Assembly (NCBI GenBank): GCA_012845835.1
Contig: JABAKD010000021.1
Coordinates: 4,712,706 to 4,776,705, forward strand
Direction of reading: 5' to 3'
Length of the DNA: 64,000 bases
Source of the DNA: Undaria pinnatifida
Lineage: Eukaryota > Sar > Phaeophyceae > Laminariales > Alariaceae
Below are positions 1-13,035 of this stretch, piece after piece (positions within the stretch are counted from its first letter, which is position 1; every line of letters starts with the position of its first letter). The position numbers were made by a program, and so were the translations under genes. The notes under the pieces are model-generated. The model saw only the letters and a program-made list of their open reading frames with translations, had not been told where the DNA came from and did not search any database.

Positions 1-388
1 TCAAAACCAAAAGTGGTACACGCGTATAGCATAGCTGACGTAATTCATGCCTCTGCCAGAAAAATATAGAAAGTGAAATGGGGAGTGAGCCTACGATGTG
101 CTAGGTTCATACTGGTCCGTACGTCGCACTACCCACCCCTGAAAAAACCGACTACACCGCTTGCCACCCAGAAAAGACTACAACGAATATGTTACACGTG
201 ACACCTATCACTACGTATACGCCCGTCAGACCCAAGTCAATTGGAAAAAGAAAAGAAAATGAATGACAGAAATAATAAAAAAATAATAACTACAACATGT
301 ACACATTCACGATAGTTTTAACCGCCGCATCGCGCGTTTGCAGCTTGTCCTTACGCTTTTCTCCGTCCAACCAAACATGCCGGAAATT

Positions 389-800
389 TGGACCGCACGT
401 CGCATATAGCTCCGAATTCTACACGTCCGAACCAAGTGCGTTAAATTTTCGACAGCACGTCGAATTTACAGTAGCTCCGAATTCTACGAGTATGCCCGAT
501 CCCAAACCAAATAGCATGAAATGCGGACCGCATGTTATACTTAGCGGTGAGTTCTGCAAGTTTGCCGCCGTCAAGAACAAATTGCATCTAGTTTAGACCG
601 CATGTCATGCGGTTACCTCCGAATTCTACAAGCAAGTGTGTCCCATCCAATACAAATTGCGTGGAATCTATGCCCCACGTCACGAGTAGCCCCGAACTCT
701 GCCAGTATGCTACGTCCAACAAAACATGCATGAGGTCTGACAGCAAGTCATGCGCTAAGCTGCTCCGTGTTCTACAAGTTTGCTAAGTCCAGCAAACATT
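389..800. repeat. Degenerate tandem array, 65-79 bp units
   Basis: The core CTCCGAATTCTAC recurs near 410, 474, 546, 625, 690 and 764, each preceded by a GACCGCACGTC-like stretch and followed by an AAC.AAATTGC-like stretch. Confidence 0.75.
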
Positions 801-2667
801 GCAAGAAATCCGTCACACAACAAGCCCTTGCCTTCGCCTTCTTTATCCCGAGCACTTTAAGCGTAGTGTCCCGCGCTTTACTCTTTTTCTTACGCTTTGT
901 GCTACGGGCCTCTGCTCGAGCCTTGGCAGCGGCGATCTGGTCCTCCGACGGCGGTGGTTTTGCATTCTGGACTTTGGGCGCTCGTGGCCTTTTTTCCAGA
1001 GGTAGTCTCCTCGTGTTCAGTGTTTTCACCCTCCAGGCTACCCTTTAACGTTGCCGTCTTTACCGTCTTCGACGTGATCACGAGGTCTTCCTTTTCGGAG
1101 AGGACCTCAGCGCGTATACCATTCTCTTCAGCCAAAGAACTTTCCTTCACCAGTGTCACCGGCAGCGTAGATGTAGAAAGGAGCGATGGCGGTGAGGTCG
1201 TGGTTTCCGCCGCCGTGTCGTCTGCAGCCGTTTTAACCTCTCGGGATTCGGTGGTGCATTGTCCCTTTCCAGAAGGTGCCTTGGAGTGGATCACGGTCTC
1301 ACGCTTCGCCTTGTCTACCATCGCAGTTATCTTCACCATAGGCGAGCGTGGTAGCGACGGCGATGAAGCCATGCTCGCTGACGTTGTCATGTCCGCGACC
1401 ACCATCGTTGGCGCCTTCACCGACAGACTCCTCACCGTGAGGTTTGGGTGCGTCAAGATGTTCCATGCCCTCCGTCACCGTCGTTTCCATGACCGGTGTC
1501 TTCTTCACAGTGAGTGAAAAAGGTGGTGATGATGATGAAGACACCTCCGACATCGTCGTTTCCCTCACCATGGTCCCGTCTCCAGGTAAGAGGTTGACCG
1601 TTACTGTTACTCCTCCCTTCTCGGAGGGTGCCTCAGCGTGCACAGTGGTATCACCCCCCGTGTTGATGTTATCACACTCGGCGTTGTCCACTGTCACCGC
1701 CATCGTCGCCGTACGTACAGGAGACGGAGATGAAGCCCTCTTCTGGTCCACGAATTTTCCCGCCGTCGGTACTACCTTCGCCGTTGTTGAAGAAGGCGGC
1801 GATGGTTGTGGGGGCAAAATCTTGGCAGGTGATGTCGACTTTGATGCCGTCGGAGTCGCGTGGGCTGCATGCGGCCGCGAAGTTGCAGCTGGCGCCGAGG
1901 TCGCTGGGGCTGCCTGTCGTCGTGAATTTGATGTTATACGTGGTGGTGGTGACGAAGAGGCTTTCACCGGTGGTGTTGAAGTCACTGGTGTCAGGTTTGC
2001 CGCAGAGGCTGCTTGCCGTCGTGGAAAGATAGTGGCCGTTGGGGTCGCAGAGGCGTTGCACCGCCGTGGAGGTGTAGCGAATGGTGCCGAGGAGGCCCGT
2101 GATGTCACGCCTGCAGACGTTGGAGTTGCTGCCGACGGCGTTTCTTGACGCGAAGATGAAAATGACGTAGGAGTCGGTGGTGCTGCATGCCGTCGTTGAC
2201 GTGTAACACGTGGCGGCGTCAGAAGCGATGCGTGCGATCTTTCAGGGGCAGCTGACGACGGGATCACTGGTGGTGGTTGTGGTCGCCGCGATGTAGTCGC
2301 ATATGACGGTGGTGGCGGGGGGGGACGTCTTCACCGGTGCTGTTACTCTTCCTGAGGCTGGCGTAGCCACCGGGGTTGCTGGTTGCGATTCTGGAAACCT
2401 AACCGCACGTTGCGGTGGTGGCGATGAGAAATGTTCAATCAACGATGCCGCTCTCCGTAAAATCGAGGTTACAGGGGCTGCTAGCGCATTTTGCGGCGGT
2501 AATGTGCCGGGTCTGACCGGCGATGCCGCCTCCGCTAGTGTGCGAGGCACTGAGGCTGCTTCCGAAAATGCGGACGTTACCTCAACCGAAAATAAAAAAT
2601 TCGGTTGAGGTAACGTCCTCACTTCCGGAAGCAGCCTCAGTGCCTCGCACACTAGCGGAGGCGGCAT
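772..2667 (-). pseudogene. S/T/P/A-rich coding-like tract, unidentified
   Basis: The minus strand stays open through overlapping frames with protein-like, low-complexity S/T/P/A/V-rich sequence (for example SRRQAAPATSAPAATSRPHA) and a basic end RSTKRKKKSKARD. Motifs such as EAPSEKGG and KAPSGKGQ recur, so the protein side is internally repeated. The frame shifts at about 2.25 kb (G-tract) and 1.4 kb, and no clear ATG is seen. It may be the remnant of a disordered host protein or Gag-like polyprotein. No family is recognised. Confidence 0.3.
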
Positions 2668-3003
2668 CGCCGATCAGACCCGGCACATCACCGCCGCAAA
2701 ATGCGCAAGCAGCCCCCATAACATCGATTTTACGGAGAGCGGCATCGTTGATTGAACATTTCTCATCGCCACCACCGCAACGTGCGGTTAGGTTTCCAGA
2801 ATTGCAACCAGGAACCCCGGTGGCTACGCTAGCCTCAGGAAAAGTAACAGCACCGGTGAAGACGTCCCCACCGCCACAACCGTCACATGCGACTACATCG
2901 CGGCGACCACAACCACCACCAGTGATCCCGTCGTCAGCTGACCCTGAAAGATCGCACGCATCGCCTCTGACACCGCCACGTGTTACACGTCAACGACGGC
3001 AGG
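2188..3003. repeat. Palindrome with two ~400-bp arms
   Basis: The arms 2188-2590 and 2601-3003 are reverse complements at roughly 95% identity by eye, around a 10-bp A/T spacer (centre about 2595). For example, TCGGTTGAGGTAACGTCC right of centre equals the complement of the left. The right arm preserves on the plus strand the same P/A-rich reading the left arm has on the minus strand, and without the left arm's frameshift. Confidence 0.9.
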
Positions 3004-4476
3004 CATGCGCAATTGGGCGACTGTTCGACGACGATTAGGGTTAACTCCGGACACACCTGGAAACGAAAAAAATCCAGAAATCCGGTTGCATTATGGCGGG
3101 AGGGCCAACAGTGTCGAAATCTTACCATTCGCACAAAAAATCCCGCAGAACCCGTGTTCGGCTTTCAGTGGTTTTGGCGCAGTGTCAACCACTACGTTTT
3201 CTAATAAACACGACCAAGACAGCGTTATCAAACTTAGTCAGACGGGTGAAGACAGCCAAGGGGACGTTTATAGGAGTCAGACAGATCAGACCCATATTGA
3301 TGATCTGTGTGTCTGTGCGAGACGATATCTCCCTGGTCCATATAATCTGCATGGCCTAGATCATGTAGCTGGGTGTGACTTGGTATGAGTTGCATAGTTT
3401 AGCCCATGCTTCATCGGTTGGATGTGAACTGCAAATATCCTGCACAATATATCATAACGGCAGCCTTAGAATCTAGACGATCTAGATAGTGACCTATCCG
3501 GTTTGTGGAATAGATCCGGTTTATGCTTGACATAATGCGGTCATGAGGACAGACATAGATACAATTATGCCCGCTTAAGGTTAGCCTTATCGCGGAATGT
3601 TTCCGTTCGTGGTACTACGGTTTCAGATACTGGTCTGCAGATATTTGGGTTTCATAGTATTGAAAGCATTATTGATAGGTGCTTCGAGGCTTCGTGGGGT
3701 GGAAGGTTGCCTCACGGAGGCAGTCGGTGATGATAATGATACGGACTCGGGCTTTGATGGGATTTTATTGCCCGTATATATGGCCGAGGGGAGTCCGTGA
3801 CGAATTGGTACGGCTCATTCGTGTGTGTACGAAGTGCGTGGCATACTGGTACCAGACCTTTATGTTCTGTGTGAGTGAAGGTCTGTGACAGAACGGTACG
3901 ATCCTCCCGTGTGTATTTTCGTTGGTGGTGCAAAAGTCTACCAGGTATATTTTACTCTCCTCATCTATACGGCATCGGGGCAAGCCGCGCAACCACACAG
4001 CTCGCGTCATCTACAGCAGTTCTAGACAACAATTTCCCCCTCAAGTTTCCTTTTTTTTCTATTTTTCCTGATTTGCATTTCTTACGTAGTCACGGAAAAA
4101 CCACAATATTCAACTGTCAATGCAACCGCGCTTTCTGGTTTATTGCCAACATCAGCCCTCACCTCTTCAAACTTCCCCGACTCTGCAGTAGGTATGCTGT
4201 TGCGAGCTCCCCATCCCGTGAAAATCTGAACAATAACAGGAAGACACCGCAGCAGCGACCATCGGTGACGCAAAACCAACCAAATTATTGTTTTTTCACA
4301 GGCATGCTGCCGAACATCCATGAACGACCTTCAAATACGATTTTGCGAGGGGAGTTGGTGGCCCCAATCATGCACGGTGTGTTGTTGTTTTCCAACCGAG
4401 TTTACCGTTTGTTACTTATGCCATGGCGCCCCCCCGATTCCGTAGCGGAAGAGACTCGTGCTACGATAGGGATGCA
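3004..4476. other. No gene recognised
   Basis: There is only a degenerate pair of about 100-bp repeats at 3795-3920 (GTGACGAATTGGTACGG versus GTGACAGAACGGTACGA). Nothing else is recognised. Confidence 0.5.
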
Positions 4477-4662
4477 GCAGTGGTCCCGCTATAGTGCCGG
4501 TTAAGTAGTGCCGGCCGCCCGCTATAGCGCCAGCGAAAATTTCTCGGCACATATGGGAACAGCAAGTAGTGGAAGCATGCGGATGGTGCCGGTTTCCGCT
4601 ATAATGCCGGCACTTTCCGGCTATTAATAGCACATGCCGGCACTATGGAGGCACCACTACTA
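4477..4662. mobile_element. Family B inverted-repeat element, copy B1
   Basis: It begins AGTGGTCCCGCTATAGTGCC and ends with the inverse GGCACTATGGAGGCACCACT; internal GCCGGCAC motifs repeat. It is about 185 bp and non-coding, so MITE-like. Confidence 0.7.
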
Positions 4663-5300
4663 TAGAATTGTAGCGCTTTTAGACAAGGTGCTTTCGGCTC
4701 ACGGGGTTCCTCAACCTAGGAATTTCCCAACAACTCATGGAATGCCTTTCGTGTGTTATAGTGTTTTCGGTGTTTGCCTAGGCCATTGGATTTTTCATCG
4801 AGTCAAAACGCACATTTTCCCTCGAAGTTGGCTTTCGGGTGAGAGACAGAGTTTGGTGTACCCCCATCGTGGCCTCCGTCGTAAGCCTTTATCACTGTAC
4901 CTCCCAACCCCCAATTCCTGGTTCATCTGATCATACCTGGTACCCAATACACAATCGCAGCAATGGTGCAACTCCCCCGAAAAACAAACAAACTAAACGG
5001 GTTCGAAGGGATGCCGTGAGACTGGCTGTTATTCGTGGGATTTATTAGGAGGGCGATGCTCGCTCGCAGGCCAAACAACGCGCTCAAAATCAGTTGTCGT
5101 GGCAACGTGTACTCCAACGTATACAAGTTTATGTTTCCGGTTATATAGACGTTTGTTCAAGGCTCGAGTGCTATGTGCAGTACCGAACCAAACACCTAAG
5201 AGTAAACAAGGAAGCTGAAAATCGGGGAGTCGCTATTCCGAAGTTAGTGTAGGTCGGACCGTCTTCCAAACAAGAAATCCAGCCTGCGTTTAGTTCTAGT
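4663..5300. other. No gene recognised
   Basis: Mixed-composition DNA without long coding-like frames or clear repeats. Confidence 0.4.
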
Positions 5301-5304
5301 TTTT

Positions 5305-6353
5305 TTATGGGTGCCCCATACAGCAACAGGGCTCGACACTTGCACTTGCCTGGTCTCCCTCGCTGAGCGGCTTGGGCTTACGCTGACGACGCTCCTCGGC
5401 CTCTCTCCCCCGTAAAGCCTCCACGACGCACACCACACACAAGATTGCGGTCAAGACCTGCAGCATCGCCGCTAGCCATGTGAGCACGTCCGATGTGTCG
5501 GACACAACGCCACCTGACTCCACGTGATGCTCTGATGGTTCAGACTCGACAGCGTCCGGCGACCAAGAATCAGCGTTCACATCAGCCATGGTCACCAAGT
5601 CAGACACAACAGCTGCCATCACCGAGGCTTGGTGCCGACTGGGGGCATCTACTCGTTCTTCTGGTACCCTAACGTCAGCAAGTATGTCTGGCTTTACGCC
5701 GTGCCCTGACGCCATCACACGTTGCCCGAACGATTTCGACTCAACAGCGTCAAAGAGGCTTAATTCCGACCCATCAGCCGTGGCCACAGCCACAGAATTC
5801 ACTGCAACAATAGGTGTCTGCGATGTTGTCGTTCCTGTATCTGAACCATCGTCGACCCGGACCGTTTTCGCAGCAGAGGACGGCTGAAGGAAACGCGTTC
5901 CCTTATCGCCATCACATTTTTGGTGGGGGACAGTCTCAAGAACTGTCTCAGTTTTTCAAGATCACGCGAGTCCACCCCCTGCTTCCCATCAATCCCTTCT
6001 TGAATGGGGCTCAATCTTTGGTCCACAACAACAGGTGTCGCTGCTACATTCCGACGACCATCGCCCTGGTCCAAAGCAAGGTGCGGCTTAAGAAGAATCC
6101 CTCGCTCTTCCTGACCCTGACCCCGACCTGAACTGGCAGCTCCCACATTTTGACCGGGGCTCACGCTGGGTGCTACTACATGAACTGTCGTGGCAGCTTC
6201 GTCAGCTGGAACATTAACCTCTAACGAGATGACAGGGTCCATAACAACAGCAGGCGTCTTCATAATTGTCGACACCTCGACGATCGTTCTGATCCGAAGC
6301 AGGGGGTATGTTAAGGAGAGGCGGCCCATCGTCTTGACTGGGCGGCCACTCAT
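5305..6353 (-). CDS. Coding-like region with one membrane segment, unidentified
   Basis: A minus-strand frame (5305-5802) has a hydrophobic stretch VLTWLAAMLQVLTAILCVVCV followed by a basic tail REAEERRQRKPKP, typical of a single-pass membrane segment. DAVES occurs twice about 65 residues apart, which suggests an internal duplication. Upstream, a second frame (5799-6353) continues with S/V/T-rich sequence, so a splice or frameshift is needed to join them. No ATG starts the first frame. It may be exons of a repeated surface protein. No family is recognised. Confidence 0.3.
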
Positions 6354-6840
6354 CTCGACCGGAACTCAAAGAGGGCGTTGCACCCCGTGTGTATCCCCTT
6401 CCGCGGTATCCCCCTCCGCGACAAGGTTAACCTCCACGAGCTGGTAGGGTCCATGATAGCAGGAGGTAGGTGTCTCCACGTTTGTCGTTTTCAAACCCCG
6501 GCCGTCTTCCTGATCCGTAGCAGGAGGTGAGTTAAAGAGAGGCAACCCCTCGTCTTCGCGGCGGCTCAAGTCGGGTGTTACAGCCCAGTTCTCCCCTTCG
6601 TCGTCGCAAAACCACCCGGAGCAACATGACAATGCCGGTGTCCTCTTCCACACTAAGATCAGCCGGAGCAATATGACCCTCCATGAAGGTGGTGATGACT
6701 TCTCCCGCCGCAACATCACCTGCATGCAGCAGAGTTCACCTCCAATGGACCCAAGATCGTCGACCATCCGTCTTGCTTGAAGCTCAAGTGTGGCAACCCC
6801 TAGTCTTGACCGGTGCTCAAGCTGGATGCCTTCCGGTTTT
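6205..6840. repeat. Degenerate tandem repeat, ~220-300 bp
   Basis: TTAACCTC.A.GAG.TG..AGGGTCCAT, then AGCAGG.GGT..GTTAA.GAGAGGC and CCTCGTCTT recur at 6210, 6425 and partly 6730. This is a coding-like repeat continuing the preceding region. Confidence 0.6.
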
Positions 6841-6984
6841 GAATGGGGCTCAGCGTAGATGTAACTTAGCGATTATCATCCCCAGTTGTCGTGGTATCCT
6901 CGCCCTGTGCAGTGCAAACCTCCCACGAAGCGGTGGTATCTTTGGCCGCGATAAAGTAAGCCGGGGAAACACAAACCTCAAATG

Positions 6985-9900
6985 AGGTGGTTGAGTTCAC
7001 CAGAGGCCATAATCGTTGAATCAGCTCCACGTCGTAGACGTAAACAACTATCTTCCGATATTTTTCAGTCTATGCCGCATCATTTACCGAAGCCGGCCAC
7101 GGCTCGCCCGGTCGCTGCTTCAGTGCGATCCGCTCGGAGCTCAAGATCCGCGCTTTTCGGGCACCTTGCGCGAGGTGTGATATGTGGAAATATACGACTA
7201 ACTTACTTGCGACACGGTAGGGGCGAAAATCTAGTGCACTTCTGCTTCAGGCCACTAGCGCATAGGTGACGCCGCTCATGCACGGGCGCATAACGAAGTG
7301 TCTTATGGCGATGCCTCTGACGAAACAAAACAAAGGAAAAATCAACTTCACGACTAGCTAACACTTAGAATATACTTCGAAGTATATATTTCCGTGAGCG
7401 ACTCTTGCCCGCTAAATCAAGGGGCCCTTGACGTGACCACTAAAACGTAGTCTAGGTCAACCATTCGAGTCGATTAGAGATCACTAAGGTATAATACCCA
7501 CCAAAGCGTGACAGTATGCCCACATCGGCGTTGTCGTGATGACTTCCCTCTCGACCTTCTCCGGGGGGCGAAGCAGACCGAGCAACTCTCGGTGGCTCAC
7601 TACGCCACACAACTGGACCCCCGAAGCGGTGCTGCGTCAACTAAATGCTCTGTTACCGCGCAGGGACAATCAAATTAGTTTGTCTGGCGTTGAAATCCAA
7701 GCGTGGTACTCATATTCGTTTGTATAGCGGCAGTGGCAACATACACGAACGCGATGATTGCTACACTTGTGGTTCTTGGTAACCACATATTATACATCAA
7801 ACTGGTACCAAAAAGGCCCGATGCAAATGGAATCGCCTCTTTGTTTAGCGAGGTTGGCCACCTGCCTACTTGATATTGTCATTGAAAACCTTCCCGTACT
7901 AGCGCTGTGGCAAATACCATCAAACAAATGTCATCTTTGATATGAAATGTACCAGTGACTGAGATTCGTCATTCATATCATGCACCTCGATCGGCGTGGA
8001 CCTAAAACGATTGTTGTCTTTGACCTCCAAATAGAAACAACATGCGGCCAACCCGCCTCTTTACTTCCGTGGGCAATGAATGGAGATGACAGCATCGAGT
8101 ATTGGATGTTTATCCATGCCCTAGAGTGTAGGATGCCGACAACGTTTTCGGGCGTTGTTGCCTATAAAATGCTCAACCTGACACTTGTTCAAACGTGTGG
8201 TGTTTTTCTTCCCGTCATAGAGAAGGATGGCAAAGTTTTCCCCTGTCGTCCATGCACCTGCGGCAAAATACGCGGGTAAAAGAACCCTGTCGGCCCCCAA
8301 TACCACGGTAGGTTTTAGTCCTCAACAGCTCAAACCACTCCGCTTTCGTGACGCCACTTACTGATGTCATCCGAACAAATGTTGGGCACGCGGAATGCCA
8401 TCGATCCTGGTCCAACATTTCGATGATTTTACTCACAGTAATGTCACCCAAGCATCAAGTCAAGAAATATTTTACAAAACCAATACAAACACAGTAATTA
8501 CAACGTTCGAGGGCCAATTGCGAGCCGTACATAAATACACCCGCTTGTGCCTCTATCATACGCACAACAATGTTTTACAAGATAGTCCTTCCATCAGCAC
8601 CGGTCAAACCAAACGATGCCACCTGTTAACGCTGGCGACCCCCCTCTCCCCCACACACACTCAAATTGGCGGCGGGGGCGCCATATCGATCACCGTGGTC
8701 AGTACCAAGCAGTCGGTGGTACAGCTCCAACGCCGCGGTGCCGCTATCTTGTCTCGTTCGGAAATGGGCTGTCTTACTGACTTCAGTCGAGGTGTCGCCA
8801 GGCCAACCGATCCCTCCAGCTCCAGATTCAATCAACGTCGCGTCGGAATAAAAGCCTCAATTCGTTCCTTTCATTGAAGCGTCAACCAATAATTGGTCCA
8901 TGGCGGTAGTGCCGGTGACGCACGCATGTGAACGGCGCGGTTGACTCCCAGCCTGTGGCGAGCCGAGCTTACGGCCTTACGGCGGATCATCGACGATAGT
9001 AGATGGCCAGGTACAGAATGAACGGGTGGGGCATGGGGAGGAGCCTCATGCGCTTGTTCGAGAACATAACCGAAAAACGATGGCCTGGAGGATGGGAGCA
9101 TTCCTTAACGGGCTGCCGCTGTCGAAGCTCAAGATTGTCATAGGCGAGTTTTTTTTTGTTTTTACACCGAGCGAACAAGCTCTGCCTGTTACTTTAAGCA
9201 TGGGCAACGTTTTCGAACTCGGATATTTTCAAGAAGTTGTTTCTCCCCAGAAATTTAGTTAATCTTTTGTTGTTGTTGTTGTTGTTGTTGTTTTCACATT
9301 GACTCGAATAATCAAGTACGTGGTCACAGGACTGGCTCCAGTCACTCTGGGATGGAATAATACCCCAGGGAAAAAATCGCAAGCAAACCGAAAGTGGTAC
9401 ACGCACGTATATATATATATATATATAGATATATCAGGTACTTTGTCCTCCGTGTGGTCGATATGGTATAATTAATTAGTTTCGATGTTAGAGGGAGACA
9501 ATGTATAGAGCAGTAGCTACTCGCGCGAGCCGTAAAGTGTGATCCCCGTACCGGAGCTTTGGTCTCGTGCCAACATGGATATACCGCTGGTGGCCATAGT
9601 ATGACAGCTGTAATGGCGTCACGTCAAGGCGCGCGGTGAAGCACGATTGTTAGTGTCCATCCCAATCCTGTAAGACCCAATATTAGATTAGTCTGAAATG
9701 TAATGTGTACTCGTATCGTACAGTATAACACGAGCGAGTTATTTTCTCCTTTTGGCTTTGGCGGAGGATGCCCTGAAGACCACGCAAAATCCTCTTCGAG
9801 TAGTCGTACAAAGTACGTGTGATGCGAGGACTAAGGTGTTCTGTTTCGAGCCCTCTGTACCATAGTGTGCCAGGAAGCAGACAAGGGGAACTTTGTTTTA

Positions 9901-10085
9901 GCATAAGCGTACTAAGGAAAAGCGCTCCCGAGCAACCGACGCCGAGGAGCTGCGAGCTTCCTGCCTGCGGTACAAGCCGTCGCAACAATACCAAAATTTG
10001 CTAGGAGACAGCACCTTTTCACCTCTTGACAGATAGCGGACTTGCCTTTATTCTGCCTTGCTTGGTTGGCACAGCACCACCAGGG
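6985..10085. other. No gene recognised; microsatellites only
   Basis: Contains a (GTT) tract at 9264-9293 and an (AT) tract at 9405-9428. AAAGTGGTACACGC near 9388 recurs at the very start of the window (11-24) and resembles the end of family D. No gene is supported. Confidence 0.5.
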
Positions 10086-12450
10086 TGTAGTGTGGAACAC
10101 TCGGCCCTACACGCTTGACAGAGCGCGGTTGCCTCCTTTCTTGGCATGCCCGCTGCCCTCTATGTCGATATCGTAGTTTGCTATCATAGGTACGAAGTCA
10201 CCGGTAAACGCGTTTGCTGCATCGTTGACTTTTACAACATAATATTGTTGACTAACGGTCGGTGTACACGCAGTCGCTGCTATTTCATGCCATTGCCGCA
10301 AGTAGTCCAATCGGCGAACCCTCAACGTGGGCAATATCACACGCCGCCGGACGAATCCGAGGCCTTGCAAGAGGCGCTATGGGCAACTATATGCCCAACG
10401 ATGTCGGGGACCACACGTTCTTCCAGCTGGAACAGCATGGCCGCGATGGCGGTTATGATCAGCACCAAAAAGCGCTGCACGACAATACCCACCATCGCTG
10501 TGTATCTATTCTTGGAGTCTGCGGTCGAAACTTCCAGTCAAAGTCAACGCCACAATCACAAAGTGGACAACGCCAACGAAGCTCGCGATACCGCGCATAT
10601 ATGAGCCGCTTTGGTTTTCCCTCTAATACGGAAAACCGAAGGGGCCCATATTCGGGCGGAAGTGCCCGCTTCGTGAGCGTTGTCTACTTTAGGAGAGCGG
10701 CGTTGATTTCGACTCGAAGTTTCCACAGCAGAACCCAAGAACACAAGCGTAGCAATGGCGGGTATCGTCATGCAGCGCTTTCCGGTGCGGGTCATGACCG
10801 TCATTGCTACGGTGCTGTTCCAGCTGGGAAGGCATGTGGGCCCCGACATCGACGGGTGTAGAGTTGCCCATGTGGCCTTTAGCTTGTAATACTCGGCCCT
10901 ACACGCTTGACAGAGCGCGGTTTCCCCATTGCTGGACATGCTTACTGGTATCTTTGTCGCTATGATGCCGAACGTTGATACGTATGGAACCACAGGGAAC
11001 GGAATTTCCTGAATCGTCGATTATTACAACAACAGTACTTGTTAACTACCGGTCGGTGTACAGCACGTACTCACTGCCGTTTCACGCCAAATGCCGCAGA
11101 TGACCAAACCAGCCTACTCACCATGGGCAAGACCACACGTCACCGGACGAACCCAAGGCGTTGGAATTAAAATAAGGCCATATGATCAACTCCATACCCG
11201 ACGATCGCGGGCCCAAATGTTTTCCCAGCTAGAACAGCACGGTCGCGATAACGATCATGATCAGCACCAAAAAGGGATGCAAGAAAACATCCGACATCGC
11301 TGCGATTCTATTCCTGGAGTCTGCTGCGGAAAGTTGCAATCGAAGTCATCGCCGCTGTCATAAAATTGACGATGCCCACAAAGCAGGCGCTCCCGCCCGA
11401 ATATGGGCCCCTTGGGTTTTCCCCACGGTTAGGCGAACCCCACGGCAAAACCCAAGGGACTCATATTCGGGCGGAAGCGCCAGATTCGTGGACGTCGACC
11501 ACTTTATGATAGTGGTGTTGCTTTTACTGGGATTTTCCACCGCATACTCCAAGAATAGATACGCAGCGATGACGGGTATTGTTCGTCATGCAGCGCTTTG
11601 TCTTGCTGGTCATGACCGCCATCGCAACTGTGCTTTTCCAGCTGGGAAAACATGTGCCCCCGACATGGAGCGGGTATGGAGCTGCCCATATGGCCTTTAG
11701 CGTGGAACACTCGGCCCTACACGCTTGACCGTGCGCTTTTTCCCGCTTGCTTGACATGTCTCCTAAAATATCCGTCGCTATGGTGCCGAAATTTTCGGTA
11801 AAATGCGTTTTACTGCATTGTTGTATCTTACTATTTCAACAGTGTGCAGTACAATCACACCGGTCTGTGAAGCACGTGCTCGCTGCTATTATTGCGTGCG
11901 ATCGCCGCAGACAGCCTAATCAGCAAACACATGACGGCGCTTACTTGCCTAACATGGGCATCGGGCACCGCATTACTAGGTTTTAGTGTGGAGCATTCCT
12001 GCGTAACCGCTTGACTGACGTGTTTTCCGTCTTGCTTGGCATGTCCCCTGGCATATTGTCGCTATGGTACCGAAAAAGACGCGTGGAGGCCCCGTCAATG
12101 CGTTTCCTGCGTCGTTGACTCTTGCAACAGTATATTGTTTGAGACTACCGGTCGGTGTGCAGCACGTACTTGCTAACATTTCATGCCATTGCCGCAGATA
12201 TCCAAGTCAGCCGACGCTCACCATGGGCAACACCACACGTAACCCGACGAACCCGACACCTTGGAAGGCCAGATGGGCAATTCCATACCCGACGATGTCG
12301 GGGCCCACATGCTCCTCCAGCTGGAACAGCACCATCGCCATGGCGGTCATCATCAGCACCAAAAGGCGCTGCATGATGATGCCCGCCATCGATGTGTCTC
12401 TGTTTACCTGTTTGGTGGCGTTGATGATAGTGACTACGGTCGACCACGTG
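10086..12450. repeat. Four related repeat units, two with foldback halves
   Basis: Units begin with a shared GTGGA(A/G)CA(C/T)TC..CCTACACGCTTGAC-like start at about 10090, 10885, 11701 and 11988. Units 1 and 2 (about 800 bp) contain inverted arms (10372-10612 with 10640-10885; 11165-11430 with 11445-11705). Unit 3 is a 285-bp truncated copy. Unit 4 has one arm only. Each arm can be read as a hydrophobic peptide (see the next entry). Confidence 0.85.
12207..12440 (-). CDS. Hydrophobic coding-like arm, unidentified exon?
   Basis: The minus strand of unit 4 encodes IIMQRLLVLMMTAMAMVLFQ followed by LEEHVGPDIVGYGIAHLAF. The same reading recurs in unit 1 (plus strand, MQRFPVRVMTVIATVLFQLG) and unit 2 (plus strand, MQRFVLLVMTAIATVLFQLG and AHMAFSVEHSALHA). 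A reading kept in copies on both strands suggests the repeat came from a membrane-protein exon. A possible donor lies after the AHLAFQ codons. No family is recognised. Confidence 0.35.
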   Translation of the reverse strand, partial: TVVTIINATKQVNRDTSMAGIIMQRLLVLMMTAMAMVLFQLEEHVGPDIVGYGIAHLAFQGVGFVGLRVVLPMVSVG

Positions 12451-13035
12451 GTCGACGATGGCCGACGGTCGACGACTCTTTGCTCAGTTGCTCAGAGTTG
12501 CGAAAAACGGCGGTTACAGGTTTAGCGTTCCCGGATCCCCGGGCGGCCATGCAGAAAAACATCCTTTTTTCTTGTTACGGAAACCCGGGCGGTGAACATT
12601 GCGGACTTGCGGAAGCATGGAAGCATGAAGCATGATGATGATCAGATTCAGCGGTCCAGCAGTCCGGGGTCCAGCACTCCAGTCCCGAGCAAGATTATAG
12701 CAAGGAGAGGGGAAAAGAGGAGAATCGCTTGTGTTCAGCCCGCAGAGCACTTGACGCAGTCAGGAACTGCTGTTGCTGGTCGCGTGCGCCGCTGTCCTTG
12801 CGGAAACCCGGGCAGTCAACGCCAAATTCAAACATGACCCGGCCGTCCGGATGCAGCACATCATGAGCACTCCATCACCCCGCGCGAAGAAAAACAAGAG
12901 GGAAGAGGAGGCGGGCTCTTCTGTGTAGCCTACAGAGTAGTGCATATCTGACTCAGTTGCCGGTTCCTCCTCGTGATTCGATTACGCTGTTGCTGCATCC
13001 GGCCCTTTGCTCTTCTTGCTGTTGCGAGCAGCACG

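Noticed and set aside
8395-8877. 160-codon plus-strand frame
   Set aside because: Mixed composition with no conserved motif and no support from repeats or splice sites.
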